DNA of 64,000 bases from Raphanus sativus. Taxonomy: Eukaryota > Streptophyta > Magnoliopsida > Brassicales > Brassicaceae. A program made the position numbers and the translations under genes. Location: NCBI RefSeq assembly GCF_000801105.2, contig NC_079516.1:20063043-20127042 (forward strand), in the 5' to 3' direction. The notes below the pieces were generated by a model. That model saw only the letters and a list, made by a program, of their open reading frames with translations. It ran no database searches and was not told where the DNA came from. This document shows positions 11,501 to 21,481 of the stretch, in pieces; position 1 is the first letter of the stretch; each line of letters starts with the position of its first letter.

Positions 11501-14500
11501 GCATACGATATTGAACCTGAAAGCAAGAATGACAATATTTAACGGACAGCGAGACGTAGAGCAACTGTGAAAACGAAATAGACCACGACATTATCTTCTG
11601 TAGTTTCATTCTCCAAAGAAAATATGTCGTAAAAATAAAATTCCATTTCAAGAGGTAAATCTGCTACATTAGAGCAAAGCGACTAAATATAATACCTGCA
11701 ATCTAATTGGTTTAATGCCAAGAAGCACAAGGCGTTCAAAGAGAGACTGTGCCAAGCCAGCACGAGCTGCTTTCTTGCACATAATTACGGGGCCAAGCTG
11801 ACAATGATCACCAACAAGAACAACCTAGTGCAAGAAAAAAACCTGTAAGCAATCGACAATAATAAAAGGCTACAAATCAGCTCCTTGAGAACTTTAATAC
11901 CTGTTTCACCCCGAGGACCAAAGGAATAAGGCACTCAGGTTCTGTCGATTGAGTAGACTCATCAATAAGGACCTATTAGAGAGAGAGGGTATATCAGCTT
12001 CCACAGAACAAGAGATGCTAAAAATTAAGTAACTAATTTTAACCTGTCTAAATCTAAAATTTGACAGCCGAAGATCCGCAGCACCAACACAAGTAGAGCA
12101 AATGACATCAGCACTCTGGGTTATCTCGCGTTCTGTTGCTCTTTTCAAATTTTTGTATTTCTTTTCATCACTGCTTGACAGCTCGCCTAGTAACATCAAA
12201 ACGAAAAAGCAAAGATAGGTAAAAGGTATTTTCACTTCAAAACTTCTACAAATCAATTACTTACAGATAACTGGCAATAGAAAAGGCAAATGAAGATTAT
12301 AAATGTCAATTAAAGATAACAAGTTAAAAATGCAGGACCTTGTTCATCTTTCAATTGCTGTAGCTTATGCAGCTCGCTCTTCTCAGAAGTGTCAAGATGC
12401 CGTACCTGCAAGCAACCATTCATATGAATAACCTTCAAAGAGAGAGAAAGATGAAGGGGACAGACAGAATTAAGGAGTTAAAGTATGCCACCATGTGAAC
12501 TAACCTGGTAGTGAAGGGTCAAATGCTCAACAGGAGAACTCACAGCTTCCCTTGACTTTGCACAAAGGCGAACAACCTGACATCAGAGTAGGAAATGGTT
12601 AAAAAGGAAGTAATATAATTTGACAAGAATATTTTCAGCCTCTTCAACAGAATTGGATGCTGGCACTATCCAAAATTAATTTTAATACTAATAAACAAGA
12701 GTATCCAGCGTCTTATGAAAATTAAAATTAAACACAAGGTCCAAATATTCACCTTTAAGCCAGTAGCACTAATTTTTTCTGCTAGTTGGTCGACCGCAAC
12801 ATTACTTGGGGCACAAACGAGAACCTGTCAGACAATTATTTTAAATCTCTGGTAGTCAACTCAGTAAAAGTATCCTGAAAGATCAATAATCAGCTATACC
12901 TGTCCCTGGCCCTGTTTTGCCATGTGATACACAATTGCAGCAGAAGTCACAGTCTTGCCTGTGCCAGGTGGACCTTGGATCAAACTGATGGGCTTCTGAA
13001 GAACACTCTTCACTGCATTAATCTGAACAAGGATACGATATAAGCCGTCAAAAATCTACTATGCAGATTCATAATATAATTTCTCACTGTGTTAACAAGG
13101 CACATGAAGTCAAACGATGCTGAAGGTTCTAAGAAGAAGTTACGACAAGCATTCTCCATTAATTACCTGAGATGCATTCAGTTCTGGAAGACCAGGTACC
13201 CCAAAACGTCGTGGTAGTGTGTTCCGGACCATCTGGGCCTCAACTTCATGTCCCAATAATTGATGGTAAATATAACTTCAGAAAATAGAAACGAAGTAAT
13301 TCAGTGGTTAATCAACGTGCAGTAACAAAGGGGCACACACCAAGAAGGAATCAGGCTTTCAGATGAGTGACATACCCACTCACACTTGTTTCATCCACAG
13401 CAAAATTCTTCATTGCTCCCTGCATTCGATCAAAGCTTGTACTTTTCCAAACAAAATCAACACAGAATCCATGGTTCACGTCGATTGGAACTCCCTATAC
13501 ACGAGTAAGTAAGGTTGAACATATTTCAACAAGTGTAAGTCAAAAAGTAACGCTAACAATTGATTTTAAGCTCACCTGATTAGCTCGGAGTTCAAGAGCA
13601 ACCTCCTCTTGTGCAGTTAGCTTGACCTATAGAAATTTAAATAAATATTGGTGAGAACCTAAACGCTCGCACTTACAGGATCCACCCTGCTAACCGAATG
13701 ATGGTTGTAATGATATCAAAACCACGAAAGAGGTATACCACATGTCCAACTGATTGCCAAGCTGGATGAGCAGCATCTCCTGAGTAGCGCAGACGTAGCT
13801 CATCACCCGGCACTAATCGCAATTCATTTTCCTCCTGCCACAAACGTTTAATATCAGACAATGTTTTAATCCAGTCATAATCGCGACTACTAGGTTTCAA
13901 CCACCTTTGGAAAGACGAAGTAAGCAACACGCTTCTTGTTAAGACCAATATCCCAACGAACTGTGAGATTTTCCTTGCTCTGAGACTCTTTCATCATCTA
14001 CAGCAGAACCAAACCCATAAGCACAAACAGTACAAGTATAGAAGGGACATGGAAAATAATCCTACAAAAACTAAATACACACCTTGTCATAATCTGCTTC
14101 GAGTTTAATAAGAGGAGCAAACACGTTTTGATACTGCAGAAGGAAAACCACCAAAAAGGTTAAATATACAATCATACTACTAACAATAGCCTCGTCCAAT
14201 GTCGAACTGATTAATTGTTCCTCTTCAGTATAACTTAACTCTAATTCATAAAAAGCTGAGAAAACGAATATACCTGATATGCATCTTCGTACTTAGGTTG
14301 AACAGGCTGAGGTTCATCGTCTACACCAGGTTTTTCAAGGTCTTCAAGAGTAGCATCCGGATTAGTCTTCCATAATTCCTCAATCTTGTTTATTTGCTGT
14401 GCACTAATTTGGCGTGCCCTCAGCTGTTCCTGCTCATACGGGACCTGCAATAAACGAATTAACAATTAGCTGTAATCAGTAATCACAACCTCTTTAAAAA

Positions 14501-15377
14501 AAAAAAAAAAAGAGAAAATGATATAAACTAACTAACCTTAACAAGCCAGGGGAGGAAACACCTATCATCAATCAAGGGACACCACTGACTTAGGTCCCAG
14601 TTCATATCCTTGAGTGCATTCACATTCAAACAAGGATCTCTACAGAGAAGGACGACAACACTGTCTGTAGTTGCTGAGATGAAACCGAGAAGAAAGACAT
14701 TCCGACACCCACAGTTGTAGCATTCGAGAATTGTTTCCCCTAGAGGACTGTCTCTATGCAGACAAACTTCCTTGTGTTTTGCTCGAACCTTAAAAAGAAT
14801 CAACAAAAAGGCAATCCATTTAATAATCTTGCAAACCAAAACAAACCAAAACAAACCAAAACACTTTTTAACAGACACTACTAACCAGGTGATTCACGAT
14901 ATGCGAGCCGGAGGTGTTACCCCTTGAATTGCAGAACCACTTCCTACATGACGCCACATTACACCTAACCACGCAAGCCGGGTTCGAGATACCACAATAC
15001 TTACACGCGTGCTCCGTGAAATCATTCTTGCCGTAATCGAAACCACCGTCATCATCACCAGTCTCCTCGAAGTTCAAATTCCCCACACCAGCGGCCAACG
15101 CATCAGCCTGGCTGCTACTACCGCGTCCCGCTTTAGCAGACAGGGAAGAAGGCGAAGAGGCCTCGGAATGGTGATCCGCCGCGGCAGGCGCTGTGCGATC
15201 GGAAGGCTCGACTACGGAGACGGAATCAGACGGCGTCGGCCATGCGTTCGGAGATCGGAACTCGGGGAAATCGAACTCCGAATCGCCTTGGGAATTGAAT
15301 TCAAGAAAGGTGTAAGCGTCCACCGCGGTGTCAGGCTGAGATGCCGTATCGAAGAGATCGCTGTGTTGAGAATCCAT
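8517..15377 (-). CDS. UPF1: UPF1 RNA helicase, nonsense-mediated mRNA decay
   Basis: I traced 29 exons with consistent frame and GT-AG borders: 15377-14886, 14788-14537, 14444-14274, 14133-14083, 13997-13905, 13834-13739, 13626-13576, 13494-13376, 13275-13167, 13022-12900, 12824-12753, 12576-12505, 12405-12339, 12186-12044, 11972-11901, 11824-11696, 11516-11361, 11230-11117, 11032-10934, 10849-10772, 10690-10556, 10386-10312, 10222-10129, 9982-9687, 9571-9527, 9433-9362, 9142-9020, 8925-8809, 8645-8517. They encode about 1214 residues, a little shorter than Arabidopsis UPF1 (At5g47010, 1254). Visible in order: acidic Ser-rich N-terminus; Cys/His-rich zinc domain ([22 protein letters not shown]); superfamily 1 helicase core with Walker [13 protein letters not shown] Walker [36 protein letters not shown] and [10 protein letters not shown]; Gly/Pro/Gln-rich C-terminal tail with SQ dipeptides, typical phosphorylation targets. 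It is the central ATPase of mRNA surveillance in the cytoplasm. The gene appears intact. Confidence 0.97.
9949..10080. repeat. Short tandem duplication at the UPF1 intron 23/exon 24 junction
   Basis: The start of exon 24 with its acceptor (9949-10002) is repeated imperfectly in the intron at 10024-10080 (shared GGCCAGA, GGCATAT, ACCACCAGCTGAA). The copy keeps an AG acceptor followed by CTGGTGGTT, so it is a possible decoy 3' splice site. Confidence 0.75.
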
Positions 15378-15470
15378 GGGAATCGCGGGGGAGAGATCAA
15401 AGCTCCCTAAGGGTTACGATCGTGTCGCTCTTCAATTGTTGGTTTTTTTTTTCTTTTGAGTGCGAGAGTG

Positions 15471-15678
15471 TTAGGGTTAGGGTTATGCGCTAGTGATAGA
15501 CGAATGGGCGTGTTTAGAGAAGAAGAAAGGGGGCGCGTGTGAAAAAGAAATCAATATATCACGGGGCTGTTTTTTCAACACGCGCCTAGCTTTAAGTTTA
15601 TGGGCTTCCCGCACGTGATGTTGGGCCTTTCCCTCATCGTTAGCACTTTTGCCGGGTTCGATGATGGGCCATTGGGCT
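15471..15678 (-). promoter_or_regulatory. UPF1 promoter motifs: telo-box and Site II elements
   Basis: A double telo-box (TTAGGGTTAGGGTT on the + strand, 15471-15484) lies about 95 bp upstream of the ATG. Further out are TGGGCT/TGGGCC motifs at 15601, 15622, 15665 and 15673 and a CACGTG G-box at 15612-15617. Telo-box plus Site II combinations are established in plant promoters of growth-associated and translation-related genes. Functional use is inferred from position. Confidence 0.5.
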
Positions 15679-15709
15679 TAACCACAAAACTTGCAGAAAA
15701 TCATCAGCA

Positions 15710-16965
15710 TTCCCTCCTATTTTTCATTTGCTGATAAAATTCACAAACTATTTTGGATCCATGTGTAATATACAAACTAATTTATATTGCCTATTAAATA
15801 CACAAACTTTTAAAATTTGCAGATTTTTCACATCATTTTAGACAGCGTTAACTATATTTAACGGAGATGAAGACAGCGTTCGTGTTTAATTAAATATGTA
15901 TTTAATTTATGAAAAAAAAAATCTTTAAAATAACACTGACTAGTTTTCATTTGCTAATAAAATACAAGAACTATGTTGGATTTCCGTTTAATACGCGAAC
16001 TAATATTTGTTTTCCAATTAATACACAAACTTTTAAAATTTGTAGATTTTACACATCGATTTAGACGACTTCAACAACGTTTAACAAAAGATTATATTAG
16101 TTTTACCTAAACATGTGGTTAAACTGTGAAAAGCACGCTCACCCTCAACCAAAACATCTCGAATCGATTGAGCCTTATTTTCAAGTTAGTTACAATTCGA
16201 ATTCGGCACCTTAATCTATTCCAACCTCTTGTATTCTCCAAACTCTGTTCATTTTCTTCTTCTCCGGTTTGAATTCGTTTTATATTGCTTCGAAGTGGAG
16301 TCGAATTCCATGTCGTGAAAAATGACAAAGAAAACTAGGTAACTTTAAACGAATTTCTGATTTTGGAATTAGTTTAGTGTTATATGTTTCTGATAAATAT
16401 TATTCATTTTAATTGCACTGGTAATGATTCAATCAAGGTTAATATAAACTATGGAAGTGTAATAGAGAAGAAAATTACCAATATAATCTACCGGAAAGAT
16501 TTTTAAAGATTTTTCTATTCGCAGTTTAACCACATGTTTAACTAAACATTAACATCATATTCACTTTGAAATCATTTAGATCATGTTAAACATAGTTGAC
16601 ATCGTCTAAATCGATGTGTAAAATCTGAAAATTTTAAGAGTTTGTGTATTAAATGGGAAACAAAAATTAGTTCGCATATTAAACCGGGATCCAAAATAGT
16701 TCGTGTATTTTATCAACAATTCATGTATTTTTAAGGATTTTCTTTTCATAAATTAAACATGTGTTTAATTAAGCACTAACGCTGTCTTCACCTCCATTAA
16801 ATATAGTTAACACCATCTAAAATGATGTGTAATATCTGCAAATTTCAAAAGTTTGTGTATTTAATAGACAACAGAAATTAGTTCGTATATTAAACGGGGA
16901 TCCAAAATAATTTGTGTATTCTATTAACAAATGAAGATTAATCTGTGTATTTTTAAGGAATTTTT
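15710..16965. mobile_element. Foldback transposon with double-layered inverted arms (MULE-like)
   Basis: The left outer arm (about 15721-15915) is inverted at about 16745-16950: both carry CACAAACT, ATTAAATACACAAACTTTT, AATTTGCAGAT and GACAGCGTTA landmarks. Inside, a second diverged copy of the same arm (about 15945-16130) is inverted at about 16515-16740. The whole 1.25-kb unit could fold into one long hairpin. No transposase is present. I could not fix a target-site duplication, so class and exact ends are inference; several Mutator-like non-autonomous families have such long arms. Confidence 0.65.
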
Positions 16966-18200
16966 CCTTTAAAATATGTAAAATCTCGTAACACTTGTTT
17001 TTGTCTTCAATCCTGATTAGAAAAGCGGATCTTTTGACACGTGCTTGATTGGCAACGCAGAGCAGGGAGGAGCAGCTGAAAACAGGTGAAGCAGGAGTGG
17101 GGAATGGGGAGCTGTAAACGTGAGCTGTGAACGGTAAATGTAAATTGTGAATAAGAACTCAAAAATAGAATCTATTTTAATTGATTAAAAGAAAATATTT
17201 ACTATAATTTATTTATCATATAAATATTACAAGATATGAAGTAGCATAGTAAATATTTATTTAAGAAAGAGTTAAATTTTATTTTTCTTTAAAGAGGAGT
17301 TAATATTGATTTAGTTTAGAAAATTTTGAGCATATGATACAGATACAATCCATTACTTTTGAAAAAGACAAAATTATAAAACATAAAAAACATAAGACAC
17401 TGACCTAGTTCATAATTATTAGAATTCCTAAAAATCCAAAGTGACAGTAAAAATAATCATGCTATCTCTACACACAAAATGAAAAAAAAAATTGGTATTG
17501 TAAAAAAAAAAGAAACCACATGAACATTAAAGACAAAAGTCAAATAAGAGAATCACCTCAAAAATCCTAAGTGATAATAAAAAACAATCATGCAAATAAT
17601 ACAATAATTACTGAAGACTTGAGATGAAAATAATACAATAATTACTGAAGACTTGAGATGAAAATCAAACAGTGAGGAAGAAAAACTACGTTTTTTCTTT
17701 TTGAGAATTAAAGCAATAATCAAAACTACATTTTCGTTTTGTAAAAACAATAATATATAGGAACGATAATAACTAAAGAAAAAAGTGAGAGAAGAGAACT
17801 AGAGCATCTTTAACGGTGAAACTGTTTTAAAGTTTCTTAGTCTTATTTTTTTGTCTGAAAAAAAAAAGTTAAAAATCAAACCAATCGCGGGCTACCATAC
17901 GTCGATGGTACTCGCAAATAGTGCAAAAATTCCTCTATAATCAGATCTTATTTTATTACTTTGTGATCGATTTTTATGGTTTTTTAGGGCTCCCGGGTTA
18001 AAAGATCAAATCCCTTATGTAAAGATTGTCTAACTGCCTCAACTCTTCTTTTTCTAGCGTGATAACGCAGCTATGTAAAAAGTGGTTCCAGTGTTTTAAC
18101 ACACATGTGACAGATAATTGAAAACAACATGATGGGGGTTGACCCTTAGCAGTTTCACGGTAACGTCTCTTTAAACGTTCTCCCAATACCACTAGATTAT
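16966..18200. other. Non-coding AT-rich spacer
   Basis: No gene recognised. Contains the 34-bp tandem repeat listed separately and, around 17801-17830, AGAGCATCTTTAACGGTGAA, which looks like the edge of a small MITE (inference only). Confidence 0.4.
17595..17664. repeat. 34-bp tandem duplication
   Basis: The block ATACAATAATTACTGAAGAC plus TTGAGATGAAAAT occurs twice back to back, 34 bases apart, with no visible divergence: a recent slippage or duplication event. Confidence 0.9.
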
Positions 18201-18225
18201 CACTTTCGTTCAATATGAAAATCTT

Positions 18226-18550
18226 GGAGAAGTTTATCTGCTTTTGTGAAGCTTTGATATGTGTTATGGAGTGCATAAAGACTCTCAATTATTCAGAAGT
18301 ATTTTTCGCGACATATTGTTTTCAATTGGTGAAGATGGCGTCCTCGCCTCGAGAATGGCCAGTTTTTGCTACACACTTGGAGGAGTTCCAACGCAGTAAG
18401 ATTTTATTTCCTACTTTCAAGATCCGACATATTTCAAAGGCACATAATCTAGTGGCGGATAAACTGGCATGAGGTGCTAGGAATTCCCTTTCTTCTATGT
18501 TCTATTTCGACTCTATGCCTCCGGTCTGGTTTTCTGGACATGATGCGCGT
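18226..18550 (+). pseudogene. RNase H-like tail of a LINE retrotransposon, broken
   Basis: The frame reads FCEALICVMECIKTLNYSEV, FFAT.CFQLVKMASSPREWP, FATHLEEFQRSKILFPTFKI, RHISKAHNLVADKLA, then a stop, and continues as GARNSLSSMFYFDSMPPVWF. This matches the reverse-transcriptase-like RNase H domain (RVT_3 type) at the end of plant non-LTR retrotransposon polyproteins and the many host-genome fragments of it. There is an in-frame stop and no upstream reverse transcriptase, so it is a dead 5'-truncated copy. Confidence 0.7.
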
Positions 18551-18853
18551 AGCTAATAGTTTAGCTTCATTATTTTCAAAAAAAATCAAAGTTAACTATA
18601 ATTTTATTCAAACTTGTGACTTTGAACTAATACTTTTCAGTAATCACTTAATACACCAATTAAAATATTAACATGATATATCATATATATCAATAATTAG
18701 GATGATCGTTGTGTATATTATGGTTGAAAAATATTTTCAAGTTGTTTAAAAGTTCTCTCATATTCTTTTAGACAATATATACAAACGAAAGGCTGATACA
18801 TCATCTATAAGTACCTAAAATCATATTCAGATTTTATTACTAATTATAGAATC

Positions 18854-19053
18854 CAGGCCCGGCTCCAATCTGTTATAGACCCTACTTAAAACTTGTAAAA
18901 ACAGACCATTATTTAACATATACTTTTCATATTTTACCACAAAAACACTAACACTCTAAACAATTTTGGACCTTTAACTATGAAGTAAATATGTAATAAA
19001 AAGTTTGGACCCTGTGCTTTTGCACCTCCAGCACATGCCAAGAGCCAGCACTG
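18854..19053. mobile_element. Small hAT MITE with 8-bp target duplication
   Basis: A 200-bp insert begins CAGGCCCGGCTC and ends GAGCCAGCACTG (inverted: CAGTGCTGGCTC). It is flanked by a perfect 8-bp direct repeat ATAGAATC (18846-18853 and 19054-19061). Short imperfect terminal repeats starting CAG and an 8-bp target duplication are hAT features. No coding capacity. Confidence 0.85.
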
Positions 19054-19479
19054 ATAGAATCAGTCAGAGGATTTAAATTGTATGTGTTTGAATAAGGTTA
19101 TATTGGTCTAGAGTCGTTTGATACTGAGAGGCATATATTAGTAACAGGTTTTTCTAATTCAAGATATGAAGATCCTGGAGCCGTCAAACTGCCTCAACAA
19201 GGATCACTCTCCAGCTTAAAAGCAGAGTTTACAAAAGCAGAGTACAAACTCACACGCTCTCTGCAATAATCCATCAGTTATTCTACAAAAGATTTGGTGT
19301 TTTGGACGAATGCCATATCAAAACCTATTTCATCTAGGTTCAATGATTGACTGTGCTTTACTTATTTCCTTGTCTTTATGTATGAAGCAATGATGTAATC
19401 AAATGTTGTCAAATAAAATCATTATTCAGTAAAACCTTTTTATATAAGTTTTCGTTTTTGCTTGACCAGCATTCATAGT

Positions 19480-19797
19480 AGGCCTCAATCTTCTTTTGAA
19501 TGTTGGATTTGGGCTATTGAAAGTTTGAAATCCCTCCACTTTACTTCGATCATTTTCAGTAGTGAAGATCATGATCTTATCAAGGATATCGCAAGCCTTC
19601 AGTGTGGCCTTCCCTCAAGTTCTTCTCTTCAAAGCTTACATCTATATTTCAAGATTTTTTGAATTGGCGTATGTGTCTTTTTCACACAATGCTCTCATGG
19701 GGCCTTTCCTAATCGCTAACAGCGTGGTGACTGAGGATCGATTTCAATCTTATATTGCTTCTGGTTTTTCACCTTGGCTTAGTCACCTTTTTGCTTA
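19480..19797 (+). pseudogene. Second LINE RNase H-like fragment
   Basis: WIWAIESLKSLHFTSIIFSS and EDHDLIKDIA resemble the same RNase H-like domain as the fragment at 18.2 kb, here more decayed; the continuation shifts frame (SLKFFSSKLTSIFQDFLNW in another frame). Dead LINE remnant or relic of a related gene. Confidence 0.5.
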
Positions 19798-21480
19798 ACA
19801 ATGCTTTGTGTTGTCTGGTTAAATATTGTAATCCATGGGATTTATCATGATCCTCTTTGTACCCATCCTTCTTTCGTTAATATAATGATAGTGTTTAAAG
19901 AAAAAATCACTCAAGTTTGTAAATAAATAATAAATAATAAATAAAAGGGTAACGTGAATAGAAAGTAAATCAATAAAATAAGACTCTGACGAACAATGAG
20001 TTGGTTAACATAATTAGTTTGTTTCAACAGTAGTATTTTGATCCGTGTTTTTTGAAAACACGAAATTATTTTTTTGTTGACAACTTTATTTATCCGTCAG
20101 TTTTCTCACTGATATATTCAGGTATGACGTTCAGTTTTAGTTCGGTTGTGGTTTTCATTTTTTCTGTTCAGGTGATATTGAAACTATTCAATTATTTATG
20201 AATTTGGGTTTGTTTCTGGTTTGATTTTTTTTTCTGTTTGATCTGGATAAATGTTAACAACCCGGTAAATTTCTAAATTCAATTCGGCTCTGTTTCAGTT
20301 CATGTTTTTGGATAATTTTGAATAATTCCATTAAAACACGTTTTCGGAATTGTTTTGAATAAAATCAGATAATTTAAATATTTTAAAAATATTTGAGTGA
20401 TTCATTTCTATTAGGATAATATTTATCTTAAATAGTAAAATTTCTTATCTTTTATAAATATACATATATTGAAGTTGATTTTAATAATAATAATAAATTA
20501 CATAAAAACTCTTACAATATATAATAGTTTCACAGATACTATATATAAATTTTTAAGGTTGTTATTGTTTATATATTAGACACTGGATTCAAATTGATAA
20601 ATATAATTAATTATACTTTCTTATCTAAAATAAATTTTCATTTTAACTTTTAAAATCACAAATATTTACCTATGGAGTCCACACTCTTAAAAGAGAGATA
20701 TTTATGTAGACTTGTTAGTTTAAAACATGCCATAGTTAGACTATATATTTAAGGATATTTAGTTAGTAATATTGTAGGTTAGGCAAAAATATATACAGTA
20801 TAGTTTTTAAAAACAATTACCTAGATATTCAATTTTGTGGTTCTGCTTTAAATTTTTAATAGTATAGATAGATAGTTTATTAAAAAAAATTATGTATATA
20901 TAGTCATTTTCATTTCAGCTTTTGTGATATCATAGAAAGTAATCAACGACATCTAATATATATAATTCATACTATTATCTGTGATATCATAGAAATAGTC
21001 ATATAAATTTCATCTTGAGTGAAGATCAACGAATCTATTTTATTAAAAGAGGAGGAGTTTAAATAAATCTACCTATGAAAGTTGTTTTGGACTCCTTCCT
21101 TTTTTTTGTCTTGCAATGCATGTTTCATATTGACTAATAATATTTTAGTGTTACATTAAATTCAACTAACAATTAGTTACCTTATATTTCTCAAACAATC
21201 ATTTAATTAGTCATATTTTTATTTATTAATTATGCCCATATCTTTTTGTACACGATTTGATTATAGCACATATATATTTTATTTATTAGATCATAGAATT
21301 TGGTACACGAAAATAATATTGTACCACATGATACACTTCATTTTATTAAAACGTTTTTATCAACACATCACTTATTAATCCCAACTATGAGTCTTTTTGG
21401 GTCTAAATGTTAAGAAACCCAACCCAACCACGAGTGGTAGAATTAATAAAGGTTTAACGTTCAATCATGGGTAAATCATC
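19798..21480. other. AT-rich non-coding DNA, probable old transposon sequence
   Basis: No gene recognised. TTTTTAATAGTATAGAT at about 20850-20870 resembles the ends seen near 25.39 and 28.90 kb, and TCTATTTTATTAAAAGAGGA at about 21034 resembles a Helitron 5' end. These are hints rather than supported elements. Confidence 0.4.
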
Positions 21481-21481
21481 A

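Noticed and set aside
15009..15410. 133-codon plus-strand frame opposite UPF1 exon 1
   Set aside because: Arg-rich complement of a Ser/Asp-rich sequence; no homology; antisense shadow.
16119..16328. 69-codon frame in the foldback core
   Set aside because: No recognisable motif and it sits in a non-coding transposon core.
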